A stretch of DNA of 64,000 nt. It comes from Phycisphaerae bacterium (lineage in GTDB: Bacteria; Planctomycetota; Phycisphaerae; JAJVII01). Under the pieces are notes generated by a model that did no database searches, was not told the origin of the DNA, and saw only the letters and a program-made list of their open reading frames with translations. Of this stretch, positions 1 to 9,930 are shown piece after piece. Both the position numbers and the translations under genes were made by a program. The DNA lies in NCBI GenBank assembly GCA_022072085.1, contig JAJVII010000021.1, forward strand, positions 1 through 64,000. The letters run 5' to 3'. Every line of letters begins with the position of its first letter. The stretch's first letter is position 1.

Positions 1-143
1 GCTCGCGCGACCGCGCGGCGGAGGATGGGGCGACCGGCCAACGGCTCGGCAGCCCGGCCGGGACGCGCCAGCAGCGCGGGGCCCGCGGCGCGCGCGGGCG
101 GCGCGCCCCCCAGATCCACCCACATCAGGCCAATCGTTCGCAT
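1..143 (-). CDS. Partial CDS (N-terminus, runs off window edge); possibly nucleotidyltransferase-like
   Basis: Minus-strand translation from ATG at 143: MRTIGLMWVDLGGAPPARAAGPALLARPGRAAEPLAGRPILRRAVAR..., open to the window edge; ATG lies 1 nt after the DUF115 gene stop. Family call is weak. Confidence 0.55.
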   Translation of the reverse strand, partial: MRTIGLMWVDLGGAPPARAAGPALLARPGRAAEPLAGRPILRRAVAR

Positions 144-144
144 G

Positions 145-2160
145 TCAGACGGACTCCCGGGGGCCATCGGCGGCGGCGCGTTCCAGCCGGGCGATCGACT
201 CGGTGAGGATCTTCTCCAGGCGGTCGCAGCCGTCGGCGATCGCCGCGACGTAGGCTTGGTCGCGGGCGAGCTGGAACCGGCGGCGCTCGACGCCCTGCGC
301 GCCCTGGATGCGCAGCGAGCGGTCAGCCCGGTGGCGGTGCAGCTCAGCCGACTGGCTGACGAAGCTGACGACGGCGTAGACGCGGCCGTGCTCCTTGACG
401 CCGGCCTTGAGTTTGTCCAGTTCGGCGACGGCGCGGTTGAAGGCGGTCGGGTCGGCGGTCAGCAGGCCGTCCATCGTCCCCAGCAGCTCCAGCGTGCGGC
501 GGCAGATGTCGCGCAGGCTGCGGACCTCGTCCAGCCGCTCGCGCTGCCGGGCCAGGCCCGGGGCGATCCGCGAGGCGTCGAACCAGTCGGTGCGGTCGCG
601 GTAGGCCAGCGCCTCGGGCGGCAGGGGGCGATCAGGAAGTTGGGCGGCGACCTCGGCGAGCGAGAGAACCTTGGCGCCCTCCTTGCGGACGCCGCCGCCG
701 GTGGCGTCGATGACCCGCTGGGGCGCAGCCGCGAAGTCGCGCTGGAACTGCTGGAGGTAGGTGAACATCTGCTCGTCGAGGTAGATCGGGCGGCCGTGCA
801 CGTCGGCGAGCCGGCGTAGCCGCGGGCGGTCACGGACGATCCGCTGCCACTCCATCGACTCCAGGCTGTTGAAGCGGTTCAGCTCCGGCGACCAGAGCCG
901 GTGGATCGCGGTGCCAGGGGTGTAGTAGCTGCCGTTGGAGAATCCGAGGTCCTGGCCGACGAAGACGATGGGGTCGCAGCCGATGTGCTGGGCCAGGTAG
1001 AACGCCAGGTGGGCGACGGTCGCCCCCGAGGGCAGGCGGGCGTGGGGCGGGGCGCCGGGGCCCAGCAGGGCGTCCAGCAGGTCGTTGCCGAGCAGGCTGA
1101 TCATGGCCGGTCGGCCCGGCTGGGCGGCGGCGAGGGTGAAGGTGTCGAGCACGGCGGCGTTGGCCTTGGGCTCGGCCACGAGATGGACGCGGGCCAACTC
1201 GTCGGCGGGCAGGTCCTGGAAGAATCGGCTGCTGATCTCGGCGTAGTCCAGGCTGGTAACGAAGTGCGGACGGATGCCGGCCTCCAGCAGCACCCGCAGC
1301 GTGGTCTGGACGGCAATGATGACGACGCGGTCGGCCAGCGTCTTGAGCCGCGGCAGCTCAGCCGCCAGGGACGGGCCGGCGCTGACGACGACCGCGGGGC
1401 AGCCGGCAAACGCGCCGGCCAGCGCGTCGATGCCCGGCGTCGCCAGCCAGGCGCCGGCGTTGTGGCAGAGGTTGCGGCAGGTGGCCTCGTTGTTCAGCAG
1501 CAGCGTTACCACGCCCATGCGGGTGAACGAGACGTAGTCGGACAGCCCGCGGCGGACGTCGGCCATGAACGGCCCGTCGAGCGGGTCGGCCGTCGGCGAG
1601 TTGACCAGCCGAACGCCCGCGAGGATGTTCGCGTTGTGCCCGCGCAGCCGCCGGTGCAGGTGGGCCGTGTCGGACGCCCACAGCAGCGTCAGCCGACCGG
1701 CAGCCAGCGGGCCGGACCAGTCGTGCAGCGACAGCGCGGCCGCCAGCGTCGGGCGGTCGCGCTCGACGACGACAACCGACGCCTCAGCCGGCAGGCGATC
1801 CAGCAGCGCGGCGGCCAGGTAGCCCAGGCCCATGCCGAACAGGACGTAGCAGAGGTCGGCAGGGCGGACTTCGGCGTCGGCCTGAGCGGCGGCCTCAGCC
1901 AGCGGGTCGTAGCGGGAGTGGAGGTATCGGGCGACGCCATCGGGCCCGGCGGCGCGGGCGGTCGGTGGGCCGGAGCGGCTGGGCTCCAGCATCAGGCAGG
2001 CGTCCCGGGGCAGGCCCGCGATGGCGTCGGCCAACTCCGCGTCGGCCCGGCGAAGGGCAGCCAGGTTGTCAGCCAACTGCCGCGAGCGGCATCCGGCGGC
2101 GTCGGCAGGGGGCGCAACACCCAGCATGGCAGTGACGATTTCGCTGGCGGGTCGGGTCAT
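145..2160 (-). CDS. DUF115 / 6-hydroxymethylpterin pyrophosphokinase MptE-like, motility-associated factor (MAF) glycosyltransferase family protein
   Basis: 671 aa ORF; VVVSAGPSLAAELPRLKTLADRVVIIAVQTTLRVLLEAGIRPHFVTSLDYAEIS is typical of the DUF115 core. Confidence 0.85.
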   Translation of the reverse strand: MTRPASEIVTAMLGVAPPADAAGCRSRQLADNLAALRRADAELADAIAGLPRDACLMLEPSRSGPPTARAAGPDGVARYLHSRYDPLAEAAAQADAEVRPADLCYVLFGMGLGYLAAALLDRLPAEASVVVVERDRPTLAAALSLHDWSGPLAAGRLTLLWASDTAHLHRRLRGHNANILAGVRLVNSPTADPLDGPFMADVRRGLSDYVSFTRMGVVTLLLNNEATCRNLCHNAGAWLATPGIDALAGAFAGCPAVVVSAGPSLAAELPRLKTLADRVVIIAVQTTLRVLLEAGIRPHFVTSLDYAEISSRFFQDLPADELARVHLVAEPKANAAVLDTFTLAAAQPGRPAMISLLGNDLLDALLGPGAPPHARLPSGATVAHLAFYLAQHIGCDPIVFVGQDLGFSNGSYYTPGTAIHRLWSPELNRFNSLESMEWQRIVRDRPRLRRLADVHGRPIYLDEQMFTYLQQFQRDFAAAPQRVIDATGGGVRKEGAKVLSLAEVAAQLPDRPLPPEALAYRDRTDWFDASRIAPGLARQRERLDEVRSLRDICRRTLELLGTMDGLLTADPTAFNRAVAELDKLKAGVKEHGRVYAVVSFVSQSAELHRHRADRSLRIQGAQGVERRRFQLARDQAYVAAIADGCDRLEKILTESIARLERAAADGPRESV

Positions 2161-2205
2161 GGCACGGCGATTCCCGACGCCGGGTCGGCCCGTTCAACGT
2201 CCGTG

Positions 2206-2234
2206 TTGACAGGACCGGCGGCGCAGCAGACAAT
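2206..2234 (+). promoter_or_regulatory. Candidate sigma-70 promoter TTGACA-N17-GACAAT upstream of aminotransferase
   Basis: Exact -35 hexamer with 17 bp spacing to a 4/6 -10 match, divergent region between 2160 and 2328. Confidence 0.4.
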
Positions 2235-2327
2235 AGGCCCGCGCTGTGGGCCGATGGTGGAGTCATCGGCCGACACGACCCGATTTCATTAACCTTATCG
2301 GACCCCTGGAGATACGGAGAATTCACC

Positions 2328-3473
2328 ATGCCGGCCGTCAAGCACCTTATGACCCCCGGACCCACGCCGGTCCCTGCCCCCGTTCTGGAAGCCCTTGCCC
2401 TGCCGATCCTCCACCACCGGACTTCCGAGTTCCGCGGGATCGCCGGCAAGCTCAACGAAGATCTGGCCTACCTGTTCGGCTGCACCGAAGTGCCTCAGCC
2501 GATCGTCGGCAGCGGGACGGCGGCGATGGAGGCCGCGATCGTCACCCTCCTGGGCCACCTGCGCGGCGGCGACGGCAAGGCCCTGTGCGTGAGCGTCGGC
2601 AAGTTCGGCGAGCGCTGGGTCAAGGTCTGCAAGGCCTACGCGATCCCGGCTGACGTGCTGGAGGCCCCCTACGGCCAGGTCGTCACGCCCGAGCAGGTCG
2701 AAGCCAAGCTGAAGGCCGACGCAAAGATCAAGGCCGTCATCCTCGTCCACAGCGAGACCTCCACCGCGACGGTGACCGACCTGGAGCCGATCGCCAGGCT
2801 CTGCCGGGCCCGCGAACTGCTGCTGCTGGTGGACGGCATCACCAGCGTCGGGGCCCTGCCGGTCGAGATGGGCTGGGGCCTGGACGCCCTGGTCACCGGC
2901 AGCCAGAAGGCCCTGATGAACCCGCCGGGCATGGGCTTCGCCGCGCTGAGCGAACGGGCCTGGGCCGCCGCCGACAAGCTCGGCAAGACCGCCGGCTGCT
3001 TCTACCTCGACCTTCGCCAATATCGCTCCAAGACGGCGGAGAACGACAGCCCCTTCACCGCGGCCGTGAACCTGGTGCGCGGGCTGGGCGTGGCGGCTGC
3101 GATGATCCGCGCCGAGGGCCGCGAGAACGTCTGGCGCCGCGTGACGGCGCAGGCCAAGGCCCTGCGGGCGGCCGCCGGTCCGCTGGGCACGCCGCTGTTC
3201 AGCAGCGCCCCGGCCGACTCGGTGACCGCGCTGGTCCTGCCCCAGGGCGTGGACGAGAAGCGGCTGCGCAAGGAGACGGTGAGCAAGCACTCGGTGCAAC
3301 TGGCCGGCGGACAGGGCACGATGGAAGGCAAGATCGTCCGGGTCAGCCACATGGGCGCGGTGACGATGGACGACTGCCTGGCGACGATCGCGGCGCTGGC
3401 CGACTGCCTGTCGGCGCAGGGCCACAAGTGCTCGGCCAAAGAAGCCCTGGCGGCCGCCAAGGCAGCGGTCTGA
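2328..3473 (+). CDS. Alanine--glyoxylate aminotransferase family protein (class V aminotransferase)
   Basis: 381 aa; MTPGPTPVPAPVLEALALPILHHRTSEFR, GSGTAAMEAAI, VDGITSVGALPVEMGWGLDALVTGSQKALMNPPG (PLP lysine context). Confidence 0.92.
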   Translation: MPAVKHLMTPGPTPVPAPVLEALALPILHHRTSEFRGIAGKLNEDLAYLFGCTEVPQPIVGSGTAAMEAAIVTLLGHLRGGDGKALCVSVGKFGERWVKVCKAYAIPADVLEAPYGQVVTPEQVEAKLKADAKIKAVILVHSETSTATVTDLEPIARLCRARELLLLVDGITSVGALPVEMGWGLDALVTGSQKALMNPPGMGFAALSERAWAAADKLGKTAGCFYLDLRQYRSKTAENDSPFTAAVNLVRGLGVAAAMIRAEGRENVWRRVTAQAKALRAAAGPLGTPLFSSAPADSVTALVLPQGVDEKRLRKETVSKHSVQLAGGQGTMEGKIVRVSHMGAVTMDDCLATIAALADCLSAQGHKCSAKEALAAAKAAV

Positions 3474-3476
3474 AGA

Positions 3477-3539
3477 AGTGCTGAGTGCTGAGTGCTGAGT
3501 GCTGAGTGCTGAGTGGCGAGTGCTGAGTGGCGAGTGGCG
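3477..3539 (+). repeat. Heptanucleotide tandem repeat, 9 units of AGTGCTG/AGTGGCG
   Basis: Direct reading: (AGTGCTG)x5 AGTGGCG AGTGCTG AGTGGCG AGTGGCG. Confidence 0.95.
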
Positions 3540-3602
3540 ATCTATTCGTCATTCGATATGGCGCCGTTGTCCGGCCGAACCCTTTCGGGGATGGACATGA
3601 TT

Positions 3603-4064
3603 ATGAGCGAGAAGAACGCAGAGCCAGACGGGGCGTCCACGATCCTGGTGGCCGACGACAACGAGCAGAACCTCGAGCTGCTGATCGCCTACCTGGACGA
3701 GCTGGAGAACGTCCGGATCGTCACGGCCCGCGACGGCGCCGAGACGATGGAGAAGATCCGCGCCGAGAACCCCGACCTGGTCCTGCTGGACATCATGATG
3801 CCCAAGATGAGCGGCTTCGAGGTCTGCCGCCAGGTCAAGGGCGACGAGGAACTGAAGAAGATTCCGATCATCATGGTGACCGCGCTCAACGAGCTGAGCG
3901 ACATCGAACGGGGCGTCGAGTGCGGCACGGACGACTTCCTCTCCAAGCCGATCAACCGGCTGGAACTGGTCACCCGCGTCAAGAGCCTGCTGCGCGTCAA
4001 GCACCTCAAGAGCGAGCTGGAGCGCACGCTGGCCTACCTCAACGACGTGGACCAGGAGGAGTGA
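3603..4064 (+). CDS. Receiver-domain response regulator (stand-alone REC)
   Basis: ILVADDNEQNLELL, PDLVLLDIMMPKMSGFEVC, IIMVTAL, DDFLSKPI; no output domain. Start at 3597 or 3603 preferred over ORF start 3513, which lies in the repeat. Confidence 0.92.
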   Translation: MSEKNAEPDGASTILVADDNEQNLELLIAYLDELENVRIVTARDGAETMEKIRAENPDLVLLDIMMPKMSGFEVCRQVKGDEELKKIPIIMVTALNELSDIERGVECGTDDFLSKPINRLELVTRVKSLLRVKHLKSELERTLAYLNDVDQEE

Positions 4065-4068
4065 GGCG

Positions 4069-4103
4069 GGTTTCAAGTTTCAAATTTCAAGTTCCGAGTC
4101 CGG
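4069..4103 (+). repeat. Heptanucleotide repeat, 5 units (GGTTTCA AGTTTCA AATTTCA AGTTCCG AGTCCGG)
   Basis: Direct reading, period 7. Confidence 0.85.
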
Positions 4104-4298
4104 AGCGATGGCAAGTATCAGGGGGCGCCGAGGCGGTGACGCCCCAACCGGGACGCCTCCCCCGCCAAGTCTTTGGAGGGCCTGCGACTTCAGCGACCCG
4201 GGTTCTCTCTTGTCCGGTCAGGTTTCTCACAGCCCCCGACGCCTTCCTCGCCAACCGCGGACGATAGGATTCTTTCCTGAAACTGAAAGGCTAACGCG

Positions 4299-7055
4299 AT
4301 GAGGACCGCAACGCTGATCGTCGCCGGGACGCTTCTGCCGCTCTTGACTTGCCTGGCGGCCGGCTGTACAGGCAGGACGCCAATGACGCAGGCCCCGCCC
4401 AAGACCGCCGCCGCTCCGCCCGACGCCCAGGCCGCCGCCGCGCCCGCGCCGCCAACCCGCGTCGAGAACGAGAGCCGCCTGGTCAGCCGACCCGATGAGA
4501 TCATCTCCGTCCTGGGCAACGGCATGACGGTCATCGCCAAGCGCTACCCGGCGGTCCCCGTCGCCGCGGTGCGGATGTACGTCAAGGCCGGCTCGATCTG
4601 GGAGCAGGAATACGCCGGGGCGGGCATCTCGCACCTCTTCGAGCACCTGCTGCACGGCGGGGCCACGCCCACCCGCAGCGAGGAGCAGAGCCGCGAAATC
4701 CTCGACGCCATCGGCGCCTCCACCAACGCCTACACCACCTTCGACCACACCTGCTACTACATCGATCTGCCGGCCGCCCACGCCGAGCAGGCCGTCGATC
4801 TGCTGGCGGACTGGGTCACGCGGCCGCTCTTCCCCGAAGCCAGCGTGCAGCGTGAGGTCGGCGTCGTGCAGCGCGAGTTGGAGCGCGGGCTCCAGGACCC
4901 TGACCGCGAACTGTGGTACAAGGCGGCTGCCAACCGCTACCTCGTCCACCCGGCCCGCTGGCCGGTCATCGGCGAGCAGCCCGCGGTCGCCCGCCTCACC
5001 CGCGCCGACATCCTGAAGTATTACCACCGCATGTACGTCCCGGCCCGCGTCTGCTTCGTCGTCGCAGGCGACGTCGATCCCGAGCAGGTCGTCGCGTGGT
5101 GCAAGAAGCACTTCGCCGACTTCGCCGCCCGCGCCGACTCGCCGATTTCGCTGCCGGCTGAGCCGGCCGTCACCGCCCCGCGGCGGACCGTCTATCCCAT
5201 GCAGGTCGCCCAGGTCCGCTTCATGATCGGCTACCCGACGGTGGACCTGCTCAGCGAAGACCTCTACCCGCTGGACGTGATGATGTACGTCCTGGCGGCC
5301 GGCGAATCGTCGCGGCTGCGCGTCGAGCTGCGCGACAGGCAAAAACTGGCCCTGGCGATCGACGCCGCGAGCATCACGCCTTCTTACGCCGAGGGGACGT
5401 TCTATATCCAGGGGCTCTGCCTGCCGGACAGATGGCCCGCGCTGCGGGCGGCCATCATCGAGGAGTTCGCCCGGCTGAAGGACCAGCCCGTCGACGCCGC
5501 GACGCTGGCGCAGGCCAAGCAGCAGGCCCTGGTCTCGCACATCCGCAGCCAGCAGACCGCGTCGGCCATCGCCGCGAACCTGGCGATCTCCCAGCTTTCG
5601 GTCGGCGACGCCCACTTCGACGACCAGTACGTCAAGCGGCTGGGCCAGGTGACCGCGGCGCAGATCCAGGCGGCGGCCCGCAAGTACTTCGACGCCGGCC
5701 GCCTGCTCACCGCGCTGGTCGTGCCGGCTGACAAGGCCGCCGACTTCGCCCAGGCGCCGGGCGCCGCCGACGCCGCCGCCGGGCGCATCGAGGTCTCCGA
5801 CATCCGCCGGCTCACCCTCGACAACGGCCTGACCGTGCTGCTTCGGCGGAACACGGCCGTGCCGCTGGCGTCGCTCCAGATGCACTTCCGCGGCGGGCTG
5901 CTGGGCGAGTCGGCCGACCAGGCCGGCGTCAGCCGACTGATGAGCATGGTCGCCCTGCGCGGCACGAAGACCCGGTCGGCCCAGCAGGTGCTGGGCGCGT
6001 TCGAGTCGGCCGGCGGCGCCATCAGCAGCCAGAGCGGACGGAACAGCTTCAACTTCTCCGCGTCGCTGCTGGCCGACCAGCTCGACGCCGCCCTGCCCGT
6101 CTTCTCTGACGTGGTGCTGCACCCGAGCTTCCCGGCTGACGAGTTGGAGAAATACAAGGCGTTCACGCAGGCGGCCATCGAGAGGGTCGGCGACGACCTG
6201 GGCGCGTCGGCGTCGGCGATCTTCCTCAGGCAGTATTTCGGCGACTCGCCCTACGGCCGCATGGTCCTGGGCACGCGCGAGTCGGTGGACAAGCTGACCG
6301 CGAAGGAGCTGGCGGCGTTCCACGGCCGCTTCGCCGTCGCCACTAACGGCGTGCTGGCGATCTTCGGCGACATCGACCTGGACAAGACCGAGGCCCTGGT
6401 GCGCAAGCTCTTCGCGGCGATGCCCCGCGGCGACGGGCCGGCCGTGCCGGAGATCGCCCCGATCGCGCCACCGGCCGCCGACCGCATGGCCGTCGAAAAA
6501 TTCAAGCAGGACCAGGCGGCCCAGGTGGACGTCGGCTACCCGGGCGTGAAGTTCACCGACCCAGACTACTACGCCCTGACGCTGCTGGACACGATGATCA
6601 GCGGCTATGGCCTGCCGGGCGGCTGGCTGCACGAGGAGCTGCGCGGCCGACAGCTCGTCTACGTCGTTCACGCGGTGAACCTGGCGTGGTCGCAGGCCGG
6701 CTGCTTCTGGATCTACGCACAGTGCCAGCCGGGCAAGGTGAACGAGGTCGTCGCGGCCATCCACGGGCAGATCGCCCGCGTGCTGCGCGGCGACCTGACC
6801 GAGAAGATGCTCACCGACGCCAAGGCTCAGGTGCTGGCTGGCGAACTGCTGGGCAACCAGACCAACGACGCGCTGGCGTATCAATGCGCGCTCGACGAAC
6901 TGCTCGGCCGTGGTTACGATCACTACCGCCGCCTGGCTGAGCGGATCAACGCGGTGACGCTGGCGCAGGTGAACGCGGCGGCCAGGAAGTACCTGACCCA
7001 CGCGGTAACGACGGTGACGACAGGCCAGCCCGACCTGGTGAAGACCGCCCCCTGA
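4299..7055 (+). CDS. M16 family zinc metallopeptidase (two-domain, putative lipoprotein)
   Basis: HLFEHLLHGG carries the HxxEH inverted zinc motif; second M16 half without the motif; N-terminal LLTCLAAGC lipobox-like. Confidence 0.92.
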   Translation: MRTATLIVAGTLLPLLTCLAAGCTGRTPMTQAPPKTAAAPPDAQAAAAPAPPTRVENESRLVSRPDEIISVLGNGMTVIAKRYPAVPVAAVRMYVKAGSIWEQEYAGAGISHLFEHLLHGGATPTRSEEQSREILDAIGASTNAYTTFDHTCYYIDLPAAHAEQAVDLLADWVTRPLFPEASVQREVGVVQRELERGLQDPDRELWYKAAANRYLVHPARWPVIGEQPAVARLTRADILKYYHRMYVPARVCFVVAGDVDPEQVVAWCKKHFADFAARADSPISLPAEPAVTAPRRTVYPMQVAQVRFMIGYPTVDLLSEDLYPLDVMMYVLAAGESSRLRVELRDRQKLALAIDAASITPSYAEGTFYIQGLCLPDRWPALRAAIIEEFARLKDQPVDAATLAQAKQQALVSHIRSQQTASAIAANLAISQLSVGDAHFDDQYVKRLGQVTAAQIQAAARKYFDAGRLLTALVVPADKAADFAQAPGAADAAAGRIEVSDIRRLTLDNGLTVLLRRNTAVPLASLQMHFRGGLLGESADQAGVSRLMSMVALRGTKTRSAQQVLGAFESAGGAISSQSGRNSFNFSASLLADQLDAALPVFSDVVLHPSFPADELEKYKAFTQAAIERVGDDLGASASAIFLRQYFGDSPYGRMVLGTRESVDKLTAKELAAFHGRFAVATNGVLAIFGDIDLDKTEALVRKLFAAMPRGDGPAVPEIAPIAPPAADRMAVEKFKQDQAAQVDVGYPGVKFTDPDYYALTLLDTMISGYGLPGGWLHEELRGRQLVYVVHAVNLAWSQAGCFWIYAQCQPGKVNEVVAAIHGQIARVLRGDLTEKMLTDAKAQVLAGELLGNQTNDALAYQCALDELLGRGYDHYRRLAERINAVTLAQVNAAARKYLTHAVTTVTTGQPDLVKTAP

Positions 7056-7080
7056 CCGTGGCCGAGCACAGGAGCCGACG

Positions 7081-7716
7081 ATGAGCGAGACGCAGCAGGA
7101 TTACCGGCAGATGCCGCTGGCCGAGTTCGTCGAGGCGGCCGCCGCCCGCACGCCCACGCCCGGAGGCGGGTCGATCGCCGCGGTGGCCGGGGCGCTGGGC
7201 ACGGCCATGTTCGCGATGAGCGTGAACTTCACCCGCGGCGGCAAGAGCGACAAGTTCAAGCACGTCGAGGGGGAGATGAACGCGGCGGCCGACGAGATGG
7301 CGCGGGCCCGCTCGATGTTCCTGGAGCTGATGAGCGAGGACATGAAGGCGTTCGCCGCCTGGCAGGAGGCGTCGCGCCTGGACAAGGCCGACCCCAAGCG
7401 GCCCGAGGCGCTGAAGTTTGCGACGCTGGCAGCCGTGGCCGTGCCGCGCGAGCAGGCGGCGCTCTGCCTGACGGTGCTTCAACGGATCGCCCACCTGGCC
7501 GACAAGATCAACGAGCGACTGCTCTCGGATGTGGGCGTCGCGGGCGTGCTGGTGGAGGCGGCGCTGCGGGCGGCGCACTACAATATCCGGGTGAACCTCG
7601 GTTCGCTGGACGGCGAGCAGGACGTCGCGGCGCTGCGCAGTGAGATGGCCGAGTCGACCGAGCGGGCCCGCAACCTGCTGGCCCAGATCGAAGCCAAGCT
7701 CGCGGGCAAGTTCTGA
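7081..7716 (+). CDS. Cyclodeaminase/cyclohydrolase family protein (FTCD_C)
   Basis: MPLAEFVEAAAARTPTPGGGSIAAVAGALGTAMFAMSVNFT is typical of the FTCD_C family. Confidence 0.9.
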   Translation: MSETQQDYRQMPLAEFVEAAAARTPTPGGGSIAAVAGALGTAMFAMSVNFTRGGKSDKFKHVEGEMNAAADEMARARSMFLELMSEDMKAFAAWQEASRLDKADPKRPEALKFATLAAVAVPREQAALCLTVLQRIAHLADKINERLLSDVGVAGVLVEAALRAAHYNIRVNLGSLDGEQDVAALRSEMAESTERARNLLAQIEAKLAGKF

Positions 7717-7725
7717 GGAACCGCC

Positions 7726-8007
7726 ATGAGCGAAGAGGAAGACTCGCTGGATGTTCAGGGGGCCGGGCCGGCGGACGACCGCGACGGCGGGCCGGATTTC
7801 GAGGCCGCACCCGGCGCGCCGCCGCCGAGCGCCCAACAGGGCAGGCCTTTCATCTCCGTCCACTTCACCTGCTGCAACGTCTTCGCGCGGATCTACCGCA
7901 ACCGCGCCGGGACGGCCTACGTCGGCTGGTGCCCCAGGTGCGCCCGCAAGGTGTCGGCCATGATCGGCCCGGGCGGGACCCACTCGCGCCTGTTCACGAC
8001 CGGCTGA
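7726..8007 (+). CDS. Hypothetical small protein with CC...CPRC cysteines
   Basis: 93 aa [46 protein letters not shown]. Confidence 0.75.
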   Translation: MSEEEDSLDVQGAGPADDRDGGPDFEAAPGAPPPSAQQGRPFISVHFTCCNVFARIYRNRAGTAYVGWCPRCARKVSAMIGPGGTHSRLFTTG

Positions 8008-8008
8008 C

Positions 8009-8181
8009 GCCCGGCGAAATCGCCTGGGGCAAAGCAGCGGAGCTGAGGGGCGAAGGGGCTTGGGGGCTGAGGCGGGAACAGAGGCGTCTGCTTCCTCAAA
8101 GAAGTCGAAGCTCTGTCGGACCTCTGCCGCTCATCCGCTCTGCGTTCGATCCGGGCTTCGCGTTTGCCCGGCGAAATCGCC
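8009..8181. repeat. Intergenic element bounded by 16 bp direct repeats GCCCGGCGAAATCGCC
   Basis: Identical 16-mers at 8009-8024 and 8166-8181; interior carries a dispersed-repeat arm (8111-8158). Confidence 0.7.
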
Positions 8182-8190
8182 CGATCGGCC

Positions 8191-8219
8191 GTGACCTGCC
8201 GCCCGCCGCCGTCTATAAT
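8191..8219 (+). promoter_or_regulatory. Candidate sigma-70 promoter GTGACC-N17-TATAAT
   Basis: Exact TATAAT in very GC-rich context, 17 bp from a 4/6 -35 match, upstream of 8284. Confidence 0.45.
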
Positions 8220-8283
8220 GCGCACTCGATACCGGCCCAGAGCCTCTTGAGGTCCCGCAGGGACGTGAGAAGAGTTTCCGCGC

Positions 8284-8994
8284 ATGACCAGCGAACCCGT
8301 CAACCCGCCGCCCGGCACGTCCAGGCCCGGCATCCGGCGCGGCAGCATCGAATCGCTTCAGCGTTCCGGACATGCCTGCCTGCTTTGTGGGCGCGAGCTG
8401 GCTGAGGGCGAGCTGCTGACCGCCGTGCTGGTCGAGCTGCCGGTCGCCCGCACGGGCGGCCCGGGGACGCCGTCGGCCGACTTCGAGCGGATGGACTACT
8501 GCCCCGGCTGCTGGGACAGCGCCCCCTGGTCGGGCGCCGAGCCGCTGCTGGACGAGGGCCAGTCGGCCCATCCCGTGGACCGCTACGGCGCCGAGCCGGT
8601 GGCCGTCTGGACCAGCCGCGTCAGCCCGCCCAATCGCCCGAAACGCACCTTCGTCGACGACCGCGTGCTGACGCAGTTCTTCCTGCGGCTGGGCGACAGC
8701 GACGACCCGCAGCGGCTGCGGTTCCGCTTCGTGCTGATGCTGATCCTGCTGCGGCACCGCAAGCTGCGGCACGTCGGCACGCAGCGCGGCGGCAGCGGGG
8801 AGGTCTGGAAGGTCCGCCTCACGCCGGCGATGGCCGGAGTCACCGCGACCGACCCCGAGGCCGTCCACGAGGTCGTCGACCCGCAGCTCGGCGAGGAGCA
8901 GGTGGGCCAGGTGGCTGAACAGTTGCGGCAGATCCTCCACGACGACATCGACGACTCCGAGGACGCCCGCCCGCCGGGGGAGGAGAGCGCATGA
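8284..8994 (+). CDS. Hypothetical protein with N-terminal CxxC pairs
   Basis: 236 aa; CLLCGRELAEGE...YCPGCW; ATGA overlap with the downstream gene. Confidence 0.8.
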   Translation: MTSEPVNPPPGTSRPGIRRGSIESLQRSGHACLLCGRELAEGELLTAVLVELPVARTGGPGTPSADFERMDYCPGCWDSAPWSGAEPLLDEGQSAHPVDRYGAEPVAVWTSRVSPPNRPKRTFVDDRVLTQFFLRLGDSDDPQRLRFRFVLMLILLRHRKLRHVGTQRGGSGEVWKVRLTPAMAGVTATDPEAVHEVVDPQLGEEQVGQVAEQLRQILHDDIDDSEDARPPGEESA

Positions 8995-9920
8995 GCGGAG
9001 CATCGCCTGTCCGATCGGCGGCCTGGGCGCTGGTCGCGGCTGTCGCGACGGTGGCGCTGGGCGGCTGCCCGGCGGCCGGGCCCCTGCCCCCGCCGATGAC
9101 GCTGCCGCAACTGGCCGCCGAGCTGGACAGCAACAACGACCTGCTGCCCTGGCTGCGGGCCAGCAGCGACTCGATCACCATCACGGCGGCCGACGAGCAC
9201 GGCCTGCCGATCAGCACGCAGTTGGGCGGCGTGATGATTTACTCCCAGCCGCACTGCTTCTACATGGACGTAAAGGAGGCGGGCGAGGTGCTGGCCGGCG
9301 CCGGCGCCAACGACGAGCTTTACTGGTTCTGGTCGCGGGCCGGCGGCAGGGGCGTCTGCTGGGCCGGTCGGCGAGCGCACGGCGTCTGGGCCGGCTCGCT
9401 CGAGGTGCCGATCAACCCGACGCAGTTGACCGTGCTGCTGGGCATCGACTCGTTCGGCGGCAAGCTGACCCGCCTGCCGCTGCCGGTGCTGCGGTCGGCC
9501 GACGCGCAGCGCTGCTACGTCATCGAGTCGATCGACCTGGGCCAGGACCACGCGGTGCTGCTGAGCGAACTGTGGTACGACCGCGACACGCACCGGCCGG
9601 TGCGCGTGCGGCTGTTCGATTCGCAGGGACGCCCGAGCCTGGAGAGCACGCTGAGCGACTGGCGGCTGGCGACGGGGTCGGCCGGCTGGTTCCCCTGCGA
9701 CGTCACGATCCGCTGGCTGGACCGCGAGGGCCAGAAGCCCTCGGGCAAAGGGCTGCGGCCGGTGAAGCTGCGGCTGCGTTTCCGCACGGTGGAGGTGGAC
9801 CCGAAGTTCGGCCCGTCAGCCAGCCCGCGGGTGTTCGACTTCCAGGCCCGCCGCCCGCCCGACCTGCCGCTGAACTGGATGGGCCCGGGCGCGCCGCCCG
9901 GCCCGCAGCCAACCCCCTGA
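8991..9920 (+). CDS. Hypothetical lipoprotein
   Basis: 309 aa; VATVALGGCPAAG lipobox-like; overlaps upstream stop by ATGA. Confidence 0.8.
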   Translation: MSGASPVRSAAWALVAAVATVALGGCPAAGPLPPPMTLPQLAAELDSNNDLLPWLRASSDSITITAADEHGLPISTQLGGVMIYSQPHCFYMDVKEAGEVLAGAGANDELYWFWSRAGGRGVCWAGRRAHGVWAGSLEVPINPTQLTVLLGIDSFGGKLTRLPLPVLRSADAQRCYVIESIDLGQDHAVLLSELWYDRDTHRPVRVRLFDSQGRPSLESTLSDWRLATGSAGWFPCDVTIRWLDREGQKPSGKGLRPVKLRLRFRTVEVDPKFGPSASPRVFDFQARRPPDLPLNWMGPGAPPGPQPTP

Positions 9921-9930
9921 CTGGAGCGAC

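Noticed and set aside
25-2292. Plus-strand ORFs 25..819 and 901..2292
   Set aside because: Antisense to the DUF115 gene; low-complexity Arg/Gly/Ala/Val composition caused by GC-rich antisense frames.
3477-3539. CRISPR-like array
   Set aside because: Repeat units are contiguous 7-mers with no spacers; no cas genes in the window.
4227-7001. Minus-strand 924 aa ORF
   Set aside because: Complete antisense of the M16 peptidase gene, no domain-like sequence.
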